Below, in pieces: positions 8,475 through 17,527 of a stretch of 64,000 bases of DNA. Numbering within the stretch: position 1 is the first letter of the stretch; every line of letters starts with the position of its first letter. A model generated the notes under the pieces. The model saw nothing but the letters and a program-made list of their open reading frames with translations. It made no database searches and was not told where the DNA came from. The position numbers and the translations under genes are program-made. The DNA comes from Leptospira kobayashii (lineage in GTDB: Bacteria; Spirochaetota; Leptospiria; Leptospirales; Leptospiraceae): contig NZ_AP025028.1 in the NCBI RefSeq assembly GCF_003114835.2, positions 1,128,501 through 1,192,500 of the forward strand, written 5' to 3'.

Positions 8475-9764
8475 TTGAAAGTTCTATATTTTTCCGACAC
8501 ATTTTTACCAAAAACGGATGGCGTGGCTGTCTCGATAAAGAATTTTTCGGAACTTTTGTCCCTACGAGGCCACGAATTCACCATCTGCGCTCCTCGTTAC
8601 GGAGAAGGAGATTTTGAAAGAATGGGGGACAATATCCAGGTGATTCGGTTTCGTTCCGGATATTTGCCAAGTTACCCTGACATCAAGGTAGTTCTACCTT
8701 CTCCCGGCAAAATCAAAAGAATCATAGAGGAATTTCAACCGGATATCATTCACATACATACTCCGGGGTTACTGGGAGTTTATGCCATCAATGCGGCGGA
8801 ACGATTCGGGATACCGACTGTCGGAACTTATCATACGCTTATGGCGGAACAGGAAATGTATGTTTCCTTTTACCGGCTGTTCAAACTGGACAAACTTTTT
8901 TTCAAAATCAATAAATTCAAAAAGAAACTGAACATAGATGATTTGGATAAATTTGTAAAATTCGATAATTTCAATCTCAGAAAAAAAATCATTCTTAAAA
9001 TATGCAATGATTTATATAACAGATGTGATGTGGTTGTTTCGCCGAGTCATTTGATCAAAAAACAATTGGTGGAATACGGAATCACTCGTCCGGTAACGGT
9101 TGTTTCCAACGGAATGGATTTAAAACGATTTACGGGGAAGGTAAAGTCTTTGGACAATTCTGCTCCGAAACTTTTACATGTGGGAAGAATTTCGTATGAG
9201 AAAAATTGCGACGTCATTTTAAATGCATTTAAATTGATTCATGATGTTTTCCCGAAAGCTACTTTGACGATCATAGGCGAAGGTCCCGCCATTCCTTCTT
9301 TGCAAAGACAAGCGGAACATTTGGAATTAAAGGACTCTATTATTTTCAAAGGATTTGTTCCCAATGCGGAATTGCATAATGTATATCCTCAGTATGATTT
9401 ATTTCTTACTGCTTCGACTATGGAAACACAAGGACTTGTCGTACTTGAATCCATTGCTTGCGGATTGCCCGCCGTCGGTGTGGATTCTTTCGCTTTACCG
9501 GAACTGATTCAAGAAGGAAGAAACGGATATATTGCTCCTCCTTTCGATGTAAAAAAATTGGCGGAACTTTCCATTCGGCTTTTGAATGATCCTGAGAAGT
9601 ACAAAGAGTTTTCTAAAAATTCTATTGAGATAGCTTCCGGCCATGAAATGAGCAAATGCGTTGATGCAATGGAAGAAATGTATCGTAAGTTGATCGAAGC
9701 TACAAAAGGAAAAGCAAAGAAAGGAACGTTACTGGATATTTTCTTTGATTTTGTAAATCACTAG
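8475..9764 (+). CDS. Glycosyltransferase family 4 (diacylglycerol glucosyltransferase-like)
   Basis: 429 residues with the two Rossmann domains of GT-B enzymes. The N-terminus has [17 protein letters not shown] and [10 protein letters not shown]. The C-terminal half has [10 protein letters not shown] and the EX7E nucleotide-sugar motif in [15 protein letters not shown]. This combination is typical of GT4 enzymes related to diacylglycerol glucosyltransferases and mannosyl-transferring relatives; the acceptor is not certain. The start is a TTG at 8475 preceded by AGAGG six bases upstream, and no ATG fits better. A 60-residue basic insertion (about 135-180, many lysines) is consistent with a peripheral membrane contact. 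It is divergent from the ligase/GH5/cyclase trio. Confidence 0.85.
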   Translation: MKVLYFSDTFLPKTDGVAVSIKNFSELLSLRGHEFTICAPRYGEGDFERMGDNIQVIRFRSGYLPSYPDIKVVLPSPGKIKRIIEEFQPDIIHIHTPGLLGVYAINAAERFGIPTVGTYHTLMAEQEMYVSFYRLFKLDKLFFKINKFKKKLNIDDLDKFVKFDNFNLRKKIILKICNDLYNRCDVVVSPSHLIKKQLVEYGITRPVTVVSNGMDLKRFTGKVKSLDNSAPKLLHVGRISYEKNCDVILNAFKLIHDVFPKATLTIIGEGPAIPSLQRQAEHLELKDSIIFKGFVPNAELHNVYPQYDLFLTASTMETQGLVVLESIACGLPAVGVDSFALPELIQEGRNGYIAPPFDVKKLAELSIRLLNDPEKYKEFSKNSIEIASGHEMSKCVDAMEEMYRKLIEATKGKAKKGTLLDIFFDFVNH

Positions 9765-9770
9765 AACTGG

Positions 9771-10823
9771 CTATTTTGTAATTTTTGTAAATACGACGGA
9801 TTTGACTACTTTGTTGCCGGTAGAGTCGTCATATACAACTTCCGATTTCATTTTTCGTACCGGCATGTAGAGTTGGATGGCTTCCACAAATTCGTATGCC
9901 TTCAAACTATAATCCAAAATGGATACCACTAAGCTCAGATCCAAAAATCTTTCTTGTTTGATCTTTTTGGTATCGGTTTCTTTGGAAGCGATCAACCATT
10001 TGTAAAGTCGTGAAGAACGGTTTGCCGCGAGCAAATGATCTATGTCCAGTTTGACCTGAGGCAGTTCCGCGGACACTTGTTGGAATTTGATTTCAATCGG
10101 AGCATTGTTCTTCTCCGATTTGGAAAGTGCCTGTGACAGTTGAAAATCGAAAAAATCATCATCTACGTATTGTAAGCTGGTGCATGTAGAGTAAACCGTA
10201 TCGCAAAGGTTGCCATAGTTTTTGTGAAAAAAATAAAACAGCATGATTTCATGTGTCACAGGATGATATAAAACTTTTGCATTGTAATGTTTCATCCGGC
10301 TAAAGACCAAAACCGATTTGATTCGTTTGTAGATATTATAACTGACTCCGAATAAATCCTTAAACACAGGGATATCGGTAAATCCGAATGCTCTGATTCC
10401 TATATAATAAGGTTCGAAAGAAACATTTCCGTCCCGTTTGGAAATTTCTCTCAGATATTCCACCAAATCTTCCAAAGATTCATCATCGATTTTAAGATTT
10501 TTATCTTTGATTTCTACGACTACTTTGCCGCTATTTTTTCCCAACTCATTCCAAATTTGAGAGATGTTTTTGTTTTCTTTGGTAAATGGAATTTGAATGC
10601 AATCTTCTTTATTGCAGGAAATTTGTTCTTCAAACTTTTCCTTATTGGGAGAGGGTAAAAAATTTTCAATGTAGGGAGAATCGAAAGAATCCGTTTCATC
10701 CGATATTTTCTGATCTGAATTTACGGCTTGGGAAAATAAATCGGAAGAAGTTGGGAAAAAAGAAAAGATGCTGACGAGTGTTAGGATAGAAAAATAGAAT
10801 ACGATGAGGTTTTGTTTTACCAT
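9771..10823 (-). CDS. Exported protein of unknown function
   Basis: 350 residues. An N-terminal hydrophobic segment (about residues 5-24) followed by polar residues suggests a signal peptide, so the protein is probably periplasmic. I recognise no domain. There is an acidic linker, then a mixed alpha/beta body with a Cys pair in SCNKEDC and another in NLCDTVYSTC. The start ATG overlaps the stop codon of the upstream GT9 gene by 7 bp, which suggests co-translation and a role linked to glycan assembly. It converges with the GT4 gene, with only 6 bp between the stop codons. Confidence 0.6.
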   Translation of the reverse strand: MVKQNLIVFYFSILTLVSIFSFFPTSSDLFSQAVNSDQKISDETDSFDSPYIENFLPSPNKEKFEEQISCNKEDCIQIPFTKENKNISQIWNELGKNSGKVVVEIKDKNLKIDDESLEDLVEYLREISKRDGNVSFEPYYIGIRAFGFTDIPVFKDLFGVSYNIYKRIKSVLVFSRMKHYNAKVLYHPVTHEIMLFYFFHKNYGNLCDTVYSTCTSLQYVDDDFFDFQLSQALSKSEKNNAPIEIKFQQVSAELPQVKLDIDHLLAANRSSRLYKWLIASKETDTKKIKQERFLDLSLVVSILDYSLKAYEFVEAIQLYMPVRKMKSEVVYDDSTGNKVVKSVVFTKITK

Positions 10824-11872
10824 AAAGTGTTCACATTCTGTAGAAAGCGAATGCGACGCACTACGTCAAATGGATCGATCATTTCCATACAGGCAAAATC
10901 GCCTCGCCAACATTTTGTATTTCCATAAATAGAACAAGGTCGGCAAGCCAAGTCAACTTGTAAAACACCGGAATCTTCCTGCGCAAAAGGCCCGAACCCG
11001 GACATAGGATGGGTTGTGCCATACAAACCGATGACCGGCTTTTTTAATAAGGCCGCAATATGCACGTTTGATGAGTCCATTCCGATCATCAAATCCAAAC
11101 GTTCCATAATTCCCAATTCTCCGCGAATACCCAGATTTCCACCTTGAACCAGATTGATTCGGGAGGAACCGGCTTTCAAGGTTTCGAGTTGTTCGCCTTC
11201 GTCCTTACTCCCGAATAAAAATACATGGCAATCCGGGAATTCTTCTAACAAAATCTCTGTTAGTTTTTTTGATTTTGGAAAAGGCCATTCTTTCAAAGCA
11301 TGACCGGCGAAAGGAGCGAATCCGAACCATTGACCCGATTTTTTTTCAAGACCGATGGATTTGAAATAATCTTTGGCAAACATTTTAGATTCTCCATCCA
11401 CATTCAACCAAGGACCTTTCCGAATCGGAGCATCAAATCCCACTTTTTTAAAAACGTTTAAATAACGATCCACAGTATGAGGAAGAGGATTTGTCTTTTT
11501 GTTAAATCTTCTTGTTTGTTGGAGTTTTTCTCTTCGTCCTTTGATGATTTTAGAAGTGGGAATTCCCTGCCATCGAAAGAAAAAAGCGATCATCCTGGAA
11601 CGAACGGAACCATGCAAATCCACGACAGCATGAAAGGGGCCTAGTTTCGCTATCTCTCTATAGAGTTTGATAATCCCGAAAAAACCTTTGTATTTTTTGA
11701 GATTGATCCCAAGAACATTGACATTCGGAATATTGTAAAAGAAAGGTGAAAAATTTCCACGAGTAACAACCGTTATTTGCGCATTAGAGTATTTTGCTGC
11801 AATGGCAATAAGAGCTGGTGTCATAAGAGCTACGTCACCCATTGCGGAAAATCTTAATACGAGTAAGTTCAT
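10817..11872 (-). CDS. Glycosyltransferase family 9 (heptosyltransferase-like)
   Basis: 351 residues. The N-terminus LLVLRFSAMGDVALMTPAL is the GT9 signature, and the donor-site region GMDSSNVHIAALLKKPVIGLYG matches ADP-heptose:LPS heptosyltransferases. Four cysteines near the C-terminus (LACRPCSIYGNTKCWRGDF) form the pattern seen in many GT9 enzymes. It probably adds heptose or a related sugar to the lipopolysaccharide core on the cytoplasmic side of the inner membrane. It has an ATGA overlap with the DUF4254 gene upstream, and the exported unknown follows. Confidence 0.88.
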   Translation of the reverse strand: MNLLVLRFSAMGDVALMTPALIAIAAKYSNAQITVVTRGNFSPFFYNIPNVNVLGINLKKYKGFFGIIKLYREIAKLGPFHAVVDLHGSVRSRMIAFFFRWQGIPTSKIIKGRREKLQQTRRFNKKTNPLPHTVDRYLNVFKKVGFDAPIRKGPWLNVDGESKMFAKDYFKSIGLEKKSGQWFGFAPFAGHALKEWPFPKSKKLTEILLEEFPDCHVFLFGSKDEGEQLETLKAGSSRINLVQGGNLGIRGELGIMERLDLMIGMDSSNVHIAALLKKPVIGLYGTTHPMSGFGPFAQEDSGVLQVDLACRPCSIYGNTKCWRGDFACMEMIDPFDVVRRIRFLQNVNTLW

Positions 11873-12474
11873 TTTGCTTTGTATAGGGAAGGGTTCAAGT
11901 TTTGATCGTTGTACATTTTCATTTGACGATAGACTTTTACTTTTCTATCCCCGTTTTTATAGTCCAGAAAAAGCTCATCCAAACAGGTTTTGAGATCCGT
12001 TCTTTGTTCCAGGAGAATCGTCAGTTTTTGTCTGCATTTTTCAAGATGTTCTTGCGATGCACCCGCATCCTTTCTATCTACTTGCTCTTGCATGTGAAAA
12101 ATCTTTAATTCCAATATACTCATCCGATCTAAAAGCCATGCGGGAGATTCCGAATTGAGTCTTGCGTTTGGTTTGGGGACAATGTCTTTGAAAAGTAAAA
12201 TAACAAAATCGTCTAACTTCTCGACCATATCCGTGCGATCCTGATTGAGTTTGTCTATCTTTCTTTTGAGTGCGACTACTTCTTCCAAAGGGATATCCGG
12301 TCTGCGAATTTCATCTTCGATATGCCATTGGATGGTATCTACATGGTTCTTATTGTACAGGGTATTTTCTAGAGTGTGTTCAGGATAAGGATTCGGGTGA
12401 GGGGCTTCTTTTTTATGCCAATCCAATACGGATTGTTGAAATATGGAGACTGCTTTATTTCCGTCGAGGTTCAT
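11869..12474 (-). CDS. DUF4254 domain protein
   Basis: 201 residues, almost entirely helical and highly charged. The pattern FQQSVLDWH near the start, then NTLYNKNHVDTIQWHIEDEIRRP, followed by a long helical repeat, matches DUF4254. This family is repeatedly found next to GT9 glycosyltransferases, as here, and is likely an accessory to LPS core synthesis, but no activity is known. It is first in a three-gene unit, with an ATGA overlap to the GT9 gene. The promoter region is shared with the divergent TANGO2-like gene 144 bp away. Confidence 0.8.
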   Translation of the reverse strand: MNLDGNKAVSIFQQSVLDWHKKEAPHPNPYPEHTLENTLYNKNHVDTIQWHIEDEIRRPDIPLEEVVALKRKIDKLNQDRTDMVEKLDDFVILLFKDIVPKPNARLNSESPAWLLDRMSILELKIFHMQEQVDRKDAGASQEHLEKCRQKLTILLEQRTDLKTCLDELFLDYKNGDRKVKVYRQMKMYNDQNLNPSLYKAK

Positions 12475-12618
12475 GATTTTCTCTTTTTAGTAGGGTTTTT
12501 GTAATATCTGCGAATTCAATCCAAATATTTATTCATTTCTCTTCTTTTCGAAAATGCCCTGTTGCATAAAAGATCGGTAATAATTTGACAAGGCAGTAAA
12601 AAGTTTTCTCTTGGAGTC

Positions 12619-13407
12619 ATGTGTTTAGTAGGTTTGGCATATAAAATATGGGATGGTTATCCGATTGTGATTGCATCCAACCGAGACGAATTTTTTGCAA
12701 GACCTGCAACCCCTGCCGGATTCTGGGAAGATGTTCCTTTCCTTTTGGCAGGTAGAGACCAAATATCGCTAGGTACTTGGTTAGGTGTTACAAAAGAAGG
12801 AAAAATTTCATTTGTAACGAATAAACGGGATCTTCGTGATCCCCCAGTTTCCAATCCGATTTCCCGTGGAAAATTGGTAGAAAATTTTTTACGAGGTGAG
12901 TCTTCCGCAGTGGATTACGCGGAAAATCTTTTCCCCCGAGGGAATCTTTACGAAGGGTTCAACTTATTCCTGTTTGATGGTAAAGATGCCAGATATATTT
13001 CCAATCGGAAAGACGGGATCGAAACAATCGAATCCGGGTTTCATGCACTTAGCAACAGCTTGTGGAATACGGATTGGCCGAAGACTAAAAAGATTCGGGA
13101 AGAGATGATTCGAATTTCCCGGAAAACTGGCAAAGAAAAAGACCAGATTGTTTACGAGTTATTTGAAATTTTAGGAAATGAAGAAAAAGCTTCGGAAGAA
13201 AATTTACCCGACACCGGAATCGGAGTTTTAAAGGAAATGGCTTTGTCCTCAATACGAATTTCAGTTCCGGGTTACGGAACCCGGGTGAGTACGATTGTGA
13301 TGATCTCCGAGGAAGGAGTGTGTTCTTTTTGGGAAAGAACTTTCCCCGATCCTTTTAGCCGGGAAACGAAAGAAGTACATTATGAATTTCCAATAAGCCG
13401 AAAATAA
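12619..13407 (+). CDS. TANGO2/NRDE family protein
   Basis: 262 residues. The N-terminal Met-Cys-Leu leaves Cys2 as a possible Ntn-type residue. The motif ASNRDEFFARP gives the NRDE name, followed by GRDQISLGTWLGV and FVTNKRD, all diagnostic. The family relates to eukaryotic TANGO2, implicated in haem or lipid handling; no reaction is firmly established. It is a single gene divergent from the DUF4254 gene. The stop codon lies 2 bp from the tail of repeat copy C. Confidence 0.9.
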   Translation: MCLVGLAYKIWDGYPIVIASNRDEFFARPATPAGFWEDVPFLLAGRDQISLGTWLGVTKEGKISFVTNKRDLRDPPVSNPISRGKLVENFLRGESSAVDYAENLFPRGNLYEGFNLFLFDGKDARYISNRKDGIETIESGFHALSNSLWNTDWPKTKKIREEMIRISRKTGKEKDQIVYELFEILGNEEKASEENLPDTGIGVLKEMALSSIRISVPGYGTRVSTIVMISEEGVCSFWERTFPDPFSRETKEVHYEFPISRK

Positions 13408-13409
13408 AC

Positions 13410-13536
13410 GGCAAAAAGGCGAACAAATCGGAAGAAAATTTTTGAGGTGTTTGACGGGGGAGACAATCTGTGATAGGGGTTTGGGGAGCGGCTTCCCACG
13501 AACCACTCCTCCCCACCCAGTTGATACAGGGCGGGG
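13410..13536 (-). repeat. Dispersed intergenic repeat, copy C (reverse orientation)
   Basis: The only copy in reverse orientation. On the plus strand it reads GGCAAAAAGGCGAAC at its left end and CAGGGCGGGG at its right end, the exact complement of the other copies' ends. The middle differs from the other copies and contains GGGGAGCGGCTTCCC. It lies between convergent TANGO2-like and glyA genes, with its tail 2 bp after the TANGO2-like stop codon. Confidence 0.85.
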
Positions 13537-13561
13537 GAACTCCTCGATCACCTAACCCAAG

Positions 13562-14806
13562 TTATTCTAATCTGAACCCTGCCATTGGGAACGACTTCGT
13601 GATTTCTTTCACGCCTGCCTTTACTTTTTCTTTCCAGGAAGCGTCTCCGTAATGATCCAAAAAGTCACAAATCAAATTTGCCACTTTTTCAATCTCAGCA
13701 TCTTTCAACCCTCTTGTGGTCAGTGCAGGTGATCCTAATCTGATTCCGGAAGCGACTGCCGGAGGATTTTTATCAAATGGAATCGCATTTTTATTCACAG
13801 TGATTCCCACCTCATCCAATCCATCTGCAGCATCACGACCGGTGAGTCCTTTTACCGAAACGTCCAAAAGCACGATATGATTGTCCGTGCCTCCCGAAAC
13901 GACCCGGAAGCCTCGTTTTTGAAAAGTTTCCGCGAGTATTTTTGCATTCTTTAGCACTTGTTTGATGTATGTCTTGAATTCAGGTTGGAGTGCTTCACCG
14001 AATGCCACCGCCTTTGCCGCGATCACATGCATGAGCGGTCCGCCTTGGATACCCGGAAACACTCTTGAATTCAGAATTTTTTCGTTTTCCGTTTGAGAAA
14101 GGATAAGTCCTCCTCTCGGTCCGCGCAAAGTCTTGTGAGTCGTAGTGGTTACATAATCGAAAAGTCCCACCGGGCTCGGATGTTCTCCCGCTACCACCAA
14201 ACCGGCAATATGTGCAATATCCGCCATCAATTTCGCACCGATGGAATCAGCGATTTCTTTGAATTTCGTAAAATCGATCGTTCTTGGGTAAGCAGATGCT
14301 CCTACCACAATGAGTTTCGGCTTATGCTCTTTTGCAAGTTTCGCCACTTCCGCATAATCAATGGTTTCTTCTTTTTCGGTGACTCCGTAAGGGATCGGCT
14401 TGTAGTATTTTCCGCTGATATTTACAGGACTACCATGTGTTAGGTGTCCACCGTGGGCAAGATTCATCCCCAGAAAACTATCTCCCGGCTCGAGTGCCGC
14501 CAGAAAAACAGCCATATTCGCCTGAGCCCCGCTATGCGGTTGTACGTTTGCATATTCCGCGCTGAACAATTTTTTTGCCCGGTCGATGGCAAGTTGTTCG
14601 ACTTTATCCGCATTTTCACATCCGTTGTAATACCTTTTTCCGGGATAACCTTCCGCATATTTATTTGTAAGTGTGGAATGATAGGTTTCAAGAACGGCTT
14701 GTGAAACGAAATTTTCACTCGCGATCATTTCGAGAGAATTCTCTTGTCTCTCATCTTCGTGTTTCAGTGCGGAATAAACTTCTGGGTCTTGGTTTTGCAA
14801 ACTCAT
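13562..14806 (-). CDS. glyA: Serine hydroxymethyltransferase
   Basis: 414 residues, the usual length. The enzyme interconverts serine and glycine while transferring a one-carbon unit to tetrahydrofolate in the cytoplasm. Visible signatures are [25 protein letters not shown], the pyridoxal-phosphate lysine in [14 protein letters not shown], and [16 protein letters not shown]. The start ATG overlaps the stop of the lipoate ligase gene in an ATGA arrangement. The convergent 3' end faces repeat copy C. Confidence 0.97.
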   Translation of the reverse strand: MSLQNQDPEVYSALKHEDERQENSLEMIASENFVSQAVLETYHSTLTNKYAEGYPGKRYYNGCENADKVEQLAIDRAKKLFSAEYANVQPHSGAQANMAVFLAALEPGDSFLGMNLAHGGHLTHGSPVNISGKYYKPIPYGVTEKEETIDYAEVAKLAKEHKPKLIVVGASAYPRTIDFTKFKEIADSIGAKLMADIAHIAGLVVAGEHPSPVGLFDYVTTTTHKTLRGPRGGLILSQTENEKILNSRVFPGIQGGPLMHVIAAKAVAFGEALQPEFKTYIKQVLKNAKILAETFQKRGFRVVSGGTDNHIVLLDVSVKGLTGRDAADGLDEVGITVNKNAIPFDKNPPAVASGIRLGSPALTTRGLKDAEIEKVANLICDFLDHYGDASWKEKVKAGVKEITKSFPMAGFRLE

Positions 14807-15663
14807 GTTGGAATTTCTCTGTTTAAAATAAATGGTAAACTTTCGTATTTTCGCCTACGGATAATTTCAGATTCTTTCAGGACTGCTTTCCGAAAAGTAG
14901 AAAACCCTCTCCCAAAGAAGGAAAAATCCGTATTTTCCGGGTTTGTTTTCACTCCCAAGTAGTCCGCAAATTCTTGGAATAAGTCGTTTTGGAATCGGTG
15001 TGTGGAAAAAGAAGAGGGCAGTGCCGTTAAAAAATCGGAATGGGATCTTTCTTTTCTGTAATCAGGCTCTTCGGGAGGATGAAGCAGTAAATCCGAAACC
15101 TCGCCGATCAATTCTTTTTTTAAAATCAGGGTTCCGTGTTGAACGATACAATTTTTTTTTCGAAATTGCGCATTACCTGAAATTTTTCGCAAAACTCCGG
15201 ATTCTTCCATAGCCAAATCGGATTTTCCTTTGGGACTTGCACCTATACTTTGTTTTGCGAGTCCCTTTGCTACTATCCTTAGTAGAATATCATAAGAATC
15301 TCTGACTGAAAACAATTCCTTTCGTTTGTCGAGATTCACGTAAATGCTATAATTGATATTCCCTGTCGGAGAATGATAAACGGTTCCTCCACCCGAGGCC
15401 CGTCTTGCAATATAAACTGCGTTTGGATTCGGTCTTCGGGAGGAAATATCCGTTTTCAAAAAATCTTCCAAAACGGACGGTTTGATATTCTTTTTAGGAT
15501 CTTCGGAAAGCCCCAGAATGATGGATCTGGGATTGATCCAAAGTCTGACTCCGCCCACTAATCCGAATGAGGTGAGGTGGAGTGCAATCGATTCTTCTAC
15601 CGCTAAATTATAATAAGGCGAGCGTATGGAAGTGGGAGGGAAAAAGAATAAATCGCCAATCAC
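14803..15663 (-). CDS. Lipoate-protein ligase A-like protein
   Basis: 286 residues of the LplA/LipM/BPL-catalytic fold. The lipoyl-binding motif [25 protein letters not shown] segment (start at about residue 85) is clear, followed by [22 protein letters not shown]. It would attach lipoate or octanoate to E2 subunits such as the sucB product in this same window. It lacks much of the C-terminal domain of E. coli LplA, as many homologues do, so a transfer role rather than full ligase activity is possible. It overlaps glyA (ATGA) and the rhomboid gene by 4 bp. Confidence 0.85.
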   Translation of the reverse strand: MIGDLFFFPPTSIRSPYYNLAVEESIALHLTSFGLVGGVRLWINPRSIILGLSEDPKKNIKPSVLEDFLKTDISSRRPNPNAVYIARRASGGGTVYHSPTGNINYSIYVNLDKRKELFSVRDSYDILLRIVAKGLAKQSIGASPKGKSDLAMEESGVLRKISGNAQFRKKNCIVQHGTLILKKELIGEVSDLLLHPPEEPDYRKERSHSDFLTALPSSFSTHRFQNDLFQEFADYLGVKTNPENTDFSFFGRGFSTFRKAVLKESEIIRRRKYESLPFILNREIPT

Positions 15664-16487
15664 TCGTTGAAATACTTTTGAGAGGCATCGTTCAGAAATT
15701 TTTTCTCACTTCTGGACAGTGAATTCATTCCTTCCCGGGAGATTTTTTCCAAAAGATCATCCACTCTTTTCTTTGCATTTTCCCGGTTGTACATTTCTTC
15801 CTGGTATCTTTGGAATCTTCTTTTTTGCAAATAACGGGAGAGAGACCAGGAACTTCCTTTGGAGGAATTATCCTTCCAGCCGGTGTAGAGTTTCATCAGT
15901 ATAAAACCTGCGATGGCACCTCCCAGGTGTGCCATATGGGCGGCCCTTCCTCCTTGGGCAAATACGATCATCAGCATCAGGATCATCACAAAAAACTTGG
16001 CGCGCAACGGAAAGATCATCATAAATAAAATTTCACGGTTGGGCCAGAGGATTGCATAAGCCACCAGTAATCCGAAGATTCCTCCGCTTGCTCCCATTAC
16101 GATTCCTTGGGGAAACCCTGAAATGGAGGCAACCACAGTCACAACTCCCCCCAAAAAAGAGGCAAAAAGGTAAAATTTTAAAAACGGTTTCCCCCCCCAA
16201 GTGGATTCAAGTTCCGAACCAAACATCCATAAGGCGAGCATATTGAATAGCAAATGAAAAAAATCTACGTGCAAAAACGAGTAGGTGATGAGTTGCCAAA
16301 CGGAGCCTCCCATCACTGCGGCCGGGGAAAGCGCGAACAATCCCTCTAAAAAGTGCATTTTGAACAACATTTGAGTCAAAAACTGTAAAACGAATACGAT
16401 TCCGTTTGCGATAAGTAGGATACGAACGATAGAAGTCAGTTCGGGTCCAAACCGAAGCTCATAACCTGAGGGAGAACGAGGGGGCAT
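15660..16487 (-). CDS. Rhomboid family intramembrane serine protease
   Basis: About 275 residues with six predicted transmembrane helices. The loop-and-helix signature SFLHVDFFHLLFNMLALW is followed by the catalytic serine in GASGGIFG and the catalytic histidine in AHMAHLGGA, so the dyad is intact. The C-terminal tail is soluble, basic and helical, about 75 residues. It should cleave transmembrane substrates in the inner membrane. The ATG at 16487 is chosen; a TTG at 16517 would add ten residues and overlap the start of the divergent MBL-fold gene. It overlaps the lipoate ligase start by 4 bp. Confidence 0.9.
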   Translation of the reverse strand: MPPRSPSGYELRFGPELTSIVRILLIANGIVFVLQFLTQMLFKMHFLEGLFALSPAAVMGGSVWQLITYSFLHVDFFHLLFNMLALWMFGSELESTWGGKPFLKFYLFASFLGGVVTVVASISGFPQGIVMGASGGIFGLLVAYAILWPNREILFMMIFPLRAKFFVMILMLMIVFAQGGRAAHMAHLGGAIAGFILMKLYTGWKDNSSKGSSWSLSRYLQKRRFQRYQEEMYNRENAKKRVDDLLEKISREGMNSLSRSEKKFLNDASQKYFNE

Positions 16488-16506
16488 AAATTCAAACTCG
16501 CAAATC

Positions 16507-17505
16507 TTGAGTGACAAGGAAAGTCGATTTCCTATACTCGAGGAAGTGATCGTTCAACTCTTCGGGGTTCGTGGCTCCATTGCGGCCCCCCTTCGCAACC
16601 AGGATTATCGCAAAAAAATCCTAGAAATCTTAGAATTGTACGCGAGTAAACCGCCCCAAACCCGCAACTCAGTGGAGGACTTTTGGAAAAAGCTACCTTA
16701 CCACTTGAAGTTTGTTACAGGGAGCGATACTACTTGCGTTACAGTTACCGATGCAAAAGGGGAAATCTATATCTTGGATATGGGTACAGGAGTTCGTAAC
16801 GTAGGTGACGATCTGCTACAGGCCTATTTTAGTAAAAAATCCCGAAAAGATGTAAATATATTCATAACTCATACCCATTGGGATCATATCCAGGGGCTTC
16901 CTTTTTTCAAACCGATCTATTTTCCCGACTTTAATCTGAAATTTCACTCCCCCTATGCGGACTTGGAAACCAGATTGGAAGACCAACAGCGTCCCGAATT
17001 CTTTCCTGTCCGTTTTTCCGACACCGGTTCCCGAAAAGAGTTCCATCATTTTTTACCCGGTGACGAAATGAAATTCCCAAGCGGGATCAAAGTGGAAACT
17101 CACCCGCTCAAACACCCCGGCGGATCTTTTGCATATAAATTTACGGACGCACTCGGCAAAGTCTTCATATTTGCAACTGATGCCGAATTTACGGGAGAGG
17201 ACATGTCCATCATTCATGACTATGCCCCTTTTTTCAAAGACGCCGACTTACTCGTATTAGATACTCAATACACTTTGGACGAATCCTTCTCCAAATTCGA
17301 TTGGGGTCATACTTCTTATACCATGTCTGTGAATTGTGCTACGGCATGGAATGTGAAAAATTTAGTACTGACTCATCATGAGCCTTCCTACTCGGATGAA
17401 AAAATTTATGAAATTTATGAAGCCTCCAGGTTGCATAAGAAATTTTTAGGAGAAAAGAAACTCAAGATCCACTTGGCAAGAGAGGGACTCCGTTTCCACC
17501 TCTAG
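16507..17505 (+). CDS. Metallo-beta-lactamase-fold hydrolase
   Basis: 332 residues. The N-terminal FGVRGSIAAP and the metal-binding HTHWDHIQG motif identify an MBL-fold hydrolase of the RNase Z/PhnP-like branch. Further ligands are visible in HPLKHPGGSF, the aspartate of FATDAEF and the histidine of LTHHEPSYSD. The likely role is a phosphodiesterase, but the substrate is unknown. The start is TTG 16507 by default, since no ATG lies nearby and no ribosome binding site is convincing; GTG 16546 is the alternative. It is divergent from the rhomboid gene and followed 22 bp later by the PBP gene. Confidence 0.85.
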   Translation: MSDKESRFPILEEVIVQLFGVRGSIAAPLRNQDYRKKILEILELYASKPPQTRNSVEDFWKKLPYHLKFVTGSDTTCVTVTDAKGEIYILDMGTGVRNVGDDLLQAYFSKKSRKDVNIFITHTHWDHIQGLPFFKPIYFPDFNLKFHSPYADLETRLEDQQRPEFFPVRFSDTGSRKEFHHFLPGDEMKFPSGIKVETHPLKHPGGSFAYKFTDALGKVFIFATDAEFTGEDMSIIHDYAPFFKDADLLVLDTQYTLDESFSKFDWGHTSYTMSVNCATAWNVKNLVLTHHEPSYSDEKIYEIYEASRLHKKFLGEKKLKIHLAREGLRFHL

Positions 17506-17527
17506 AACTTAAAATTTTAAAAAATAT

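Noticed and set aside
13261..13551. 96-codon minus-strand frame spanning repeat copy C
   Set aside because: It joins repeat DNA to the antisense of the TANGO2-like gene and has no domain or ribosome binding site.
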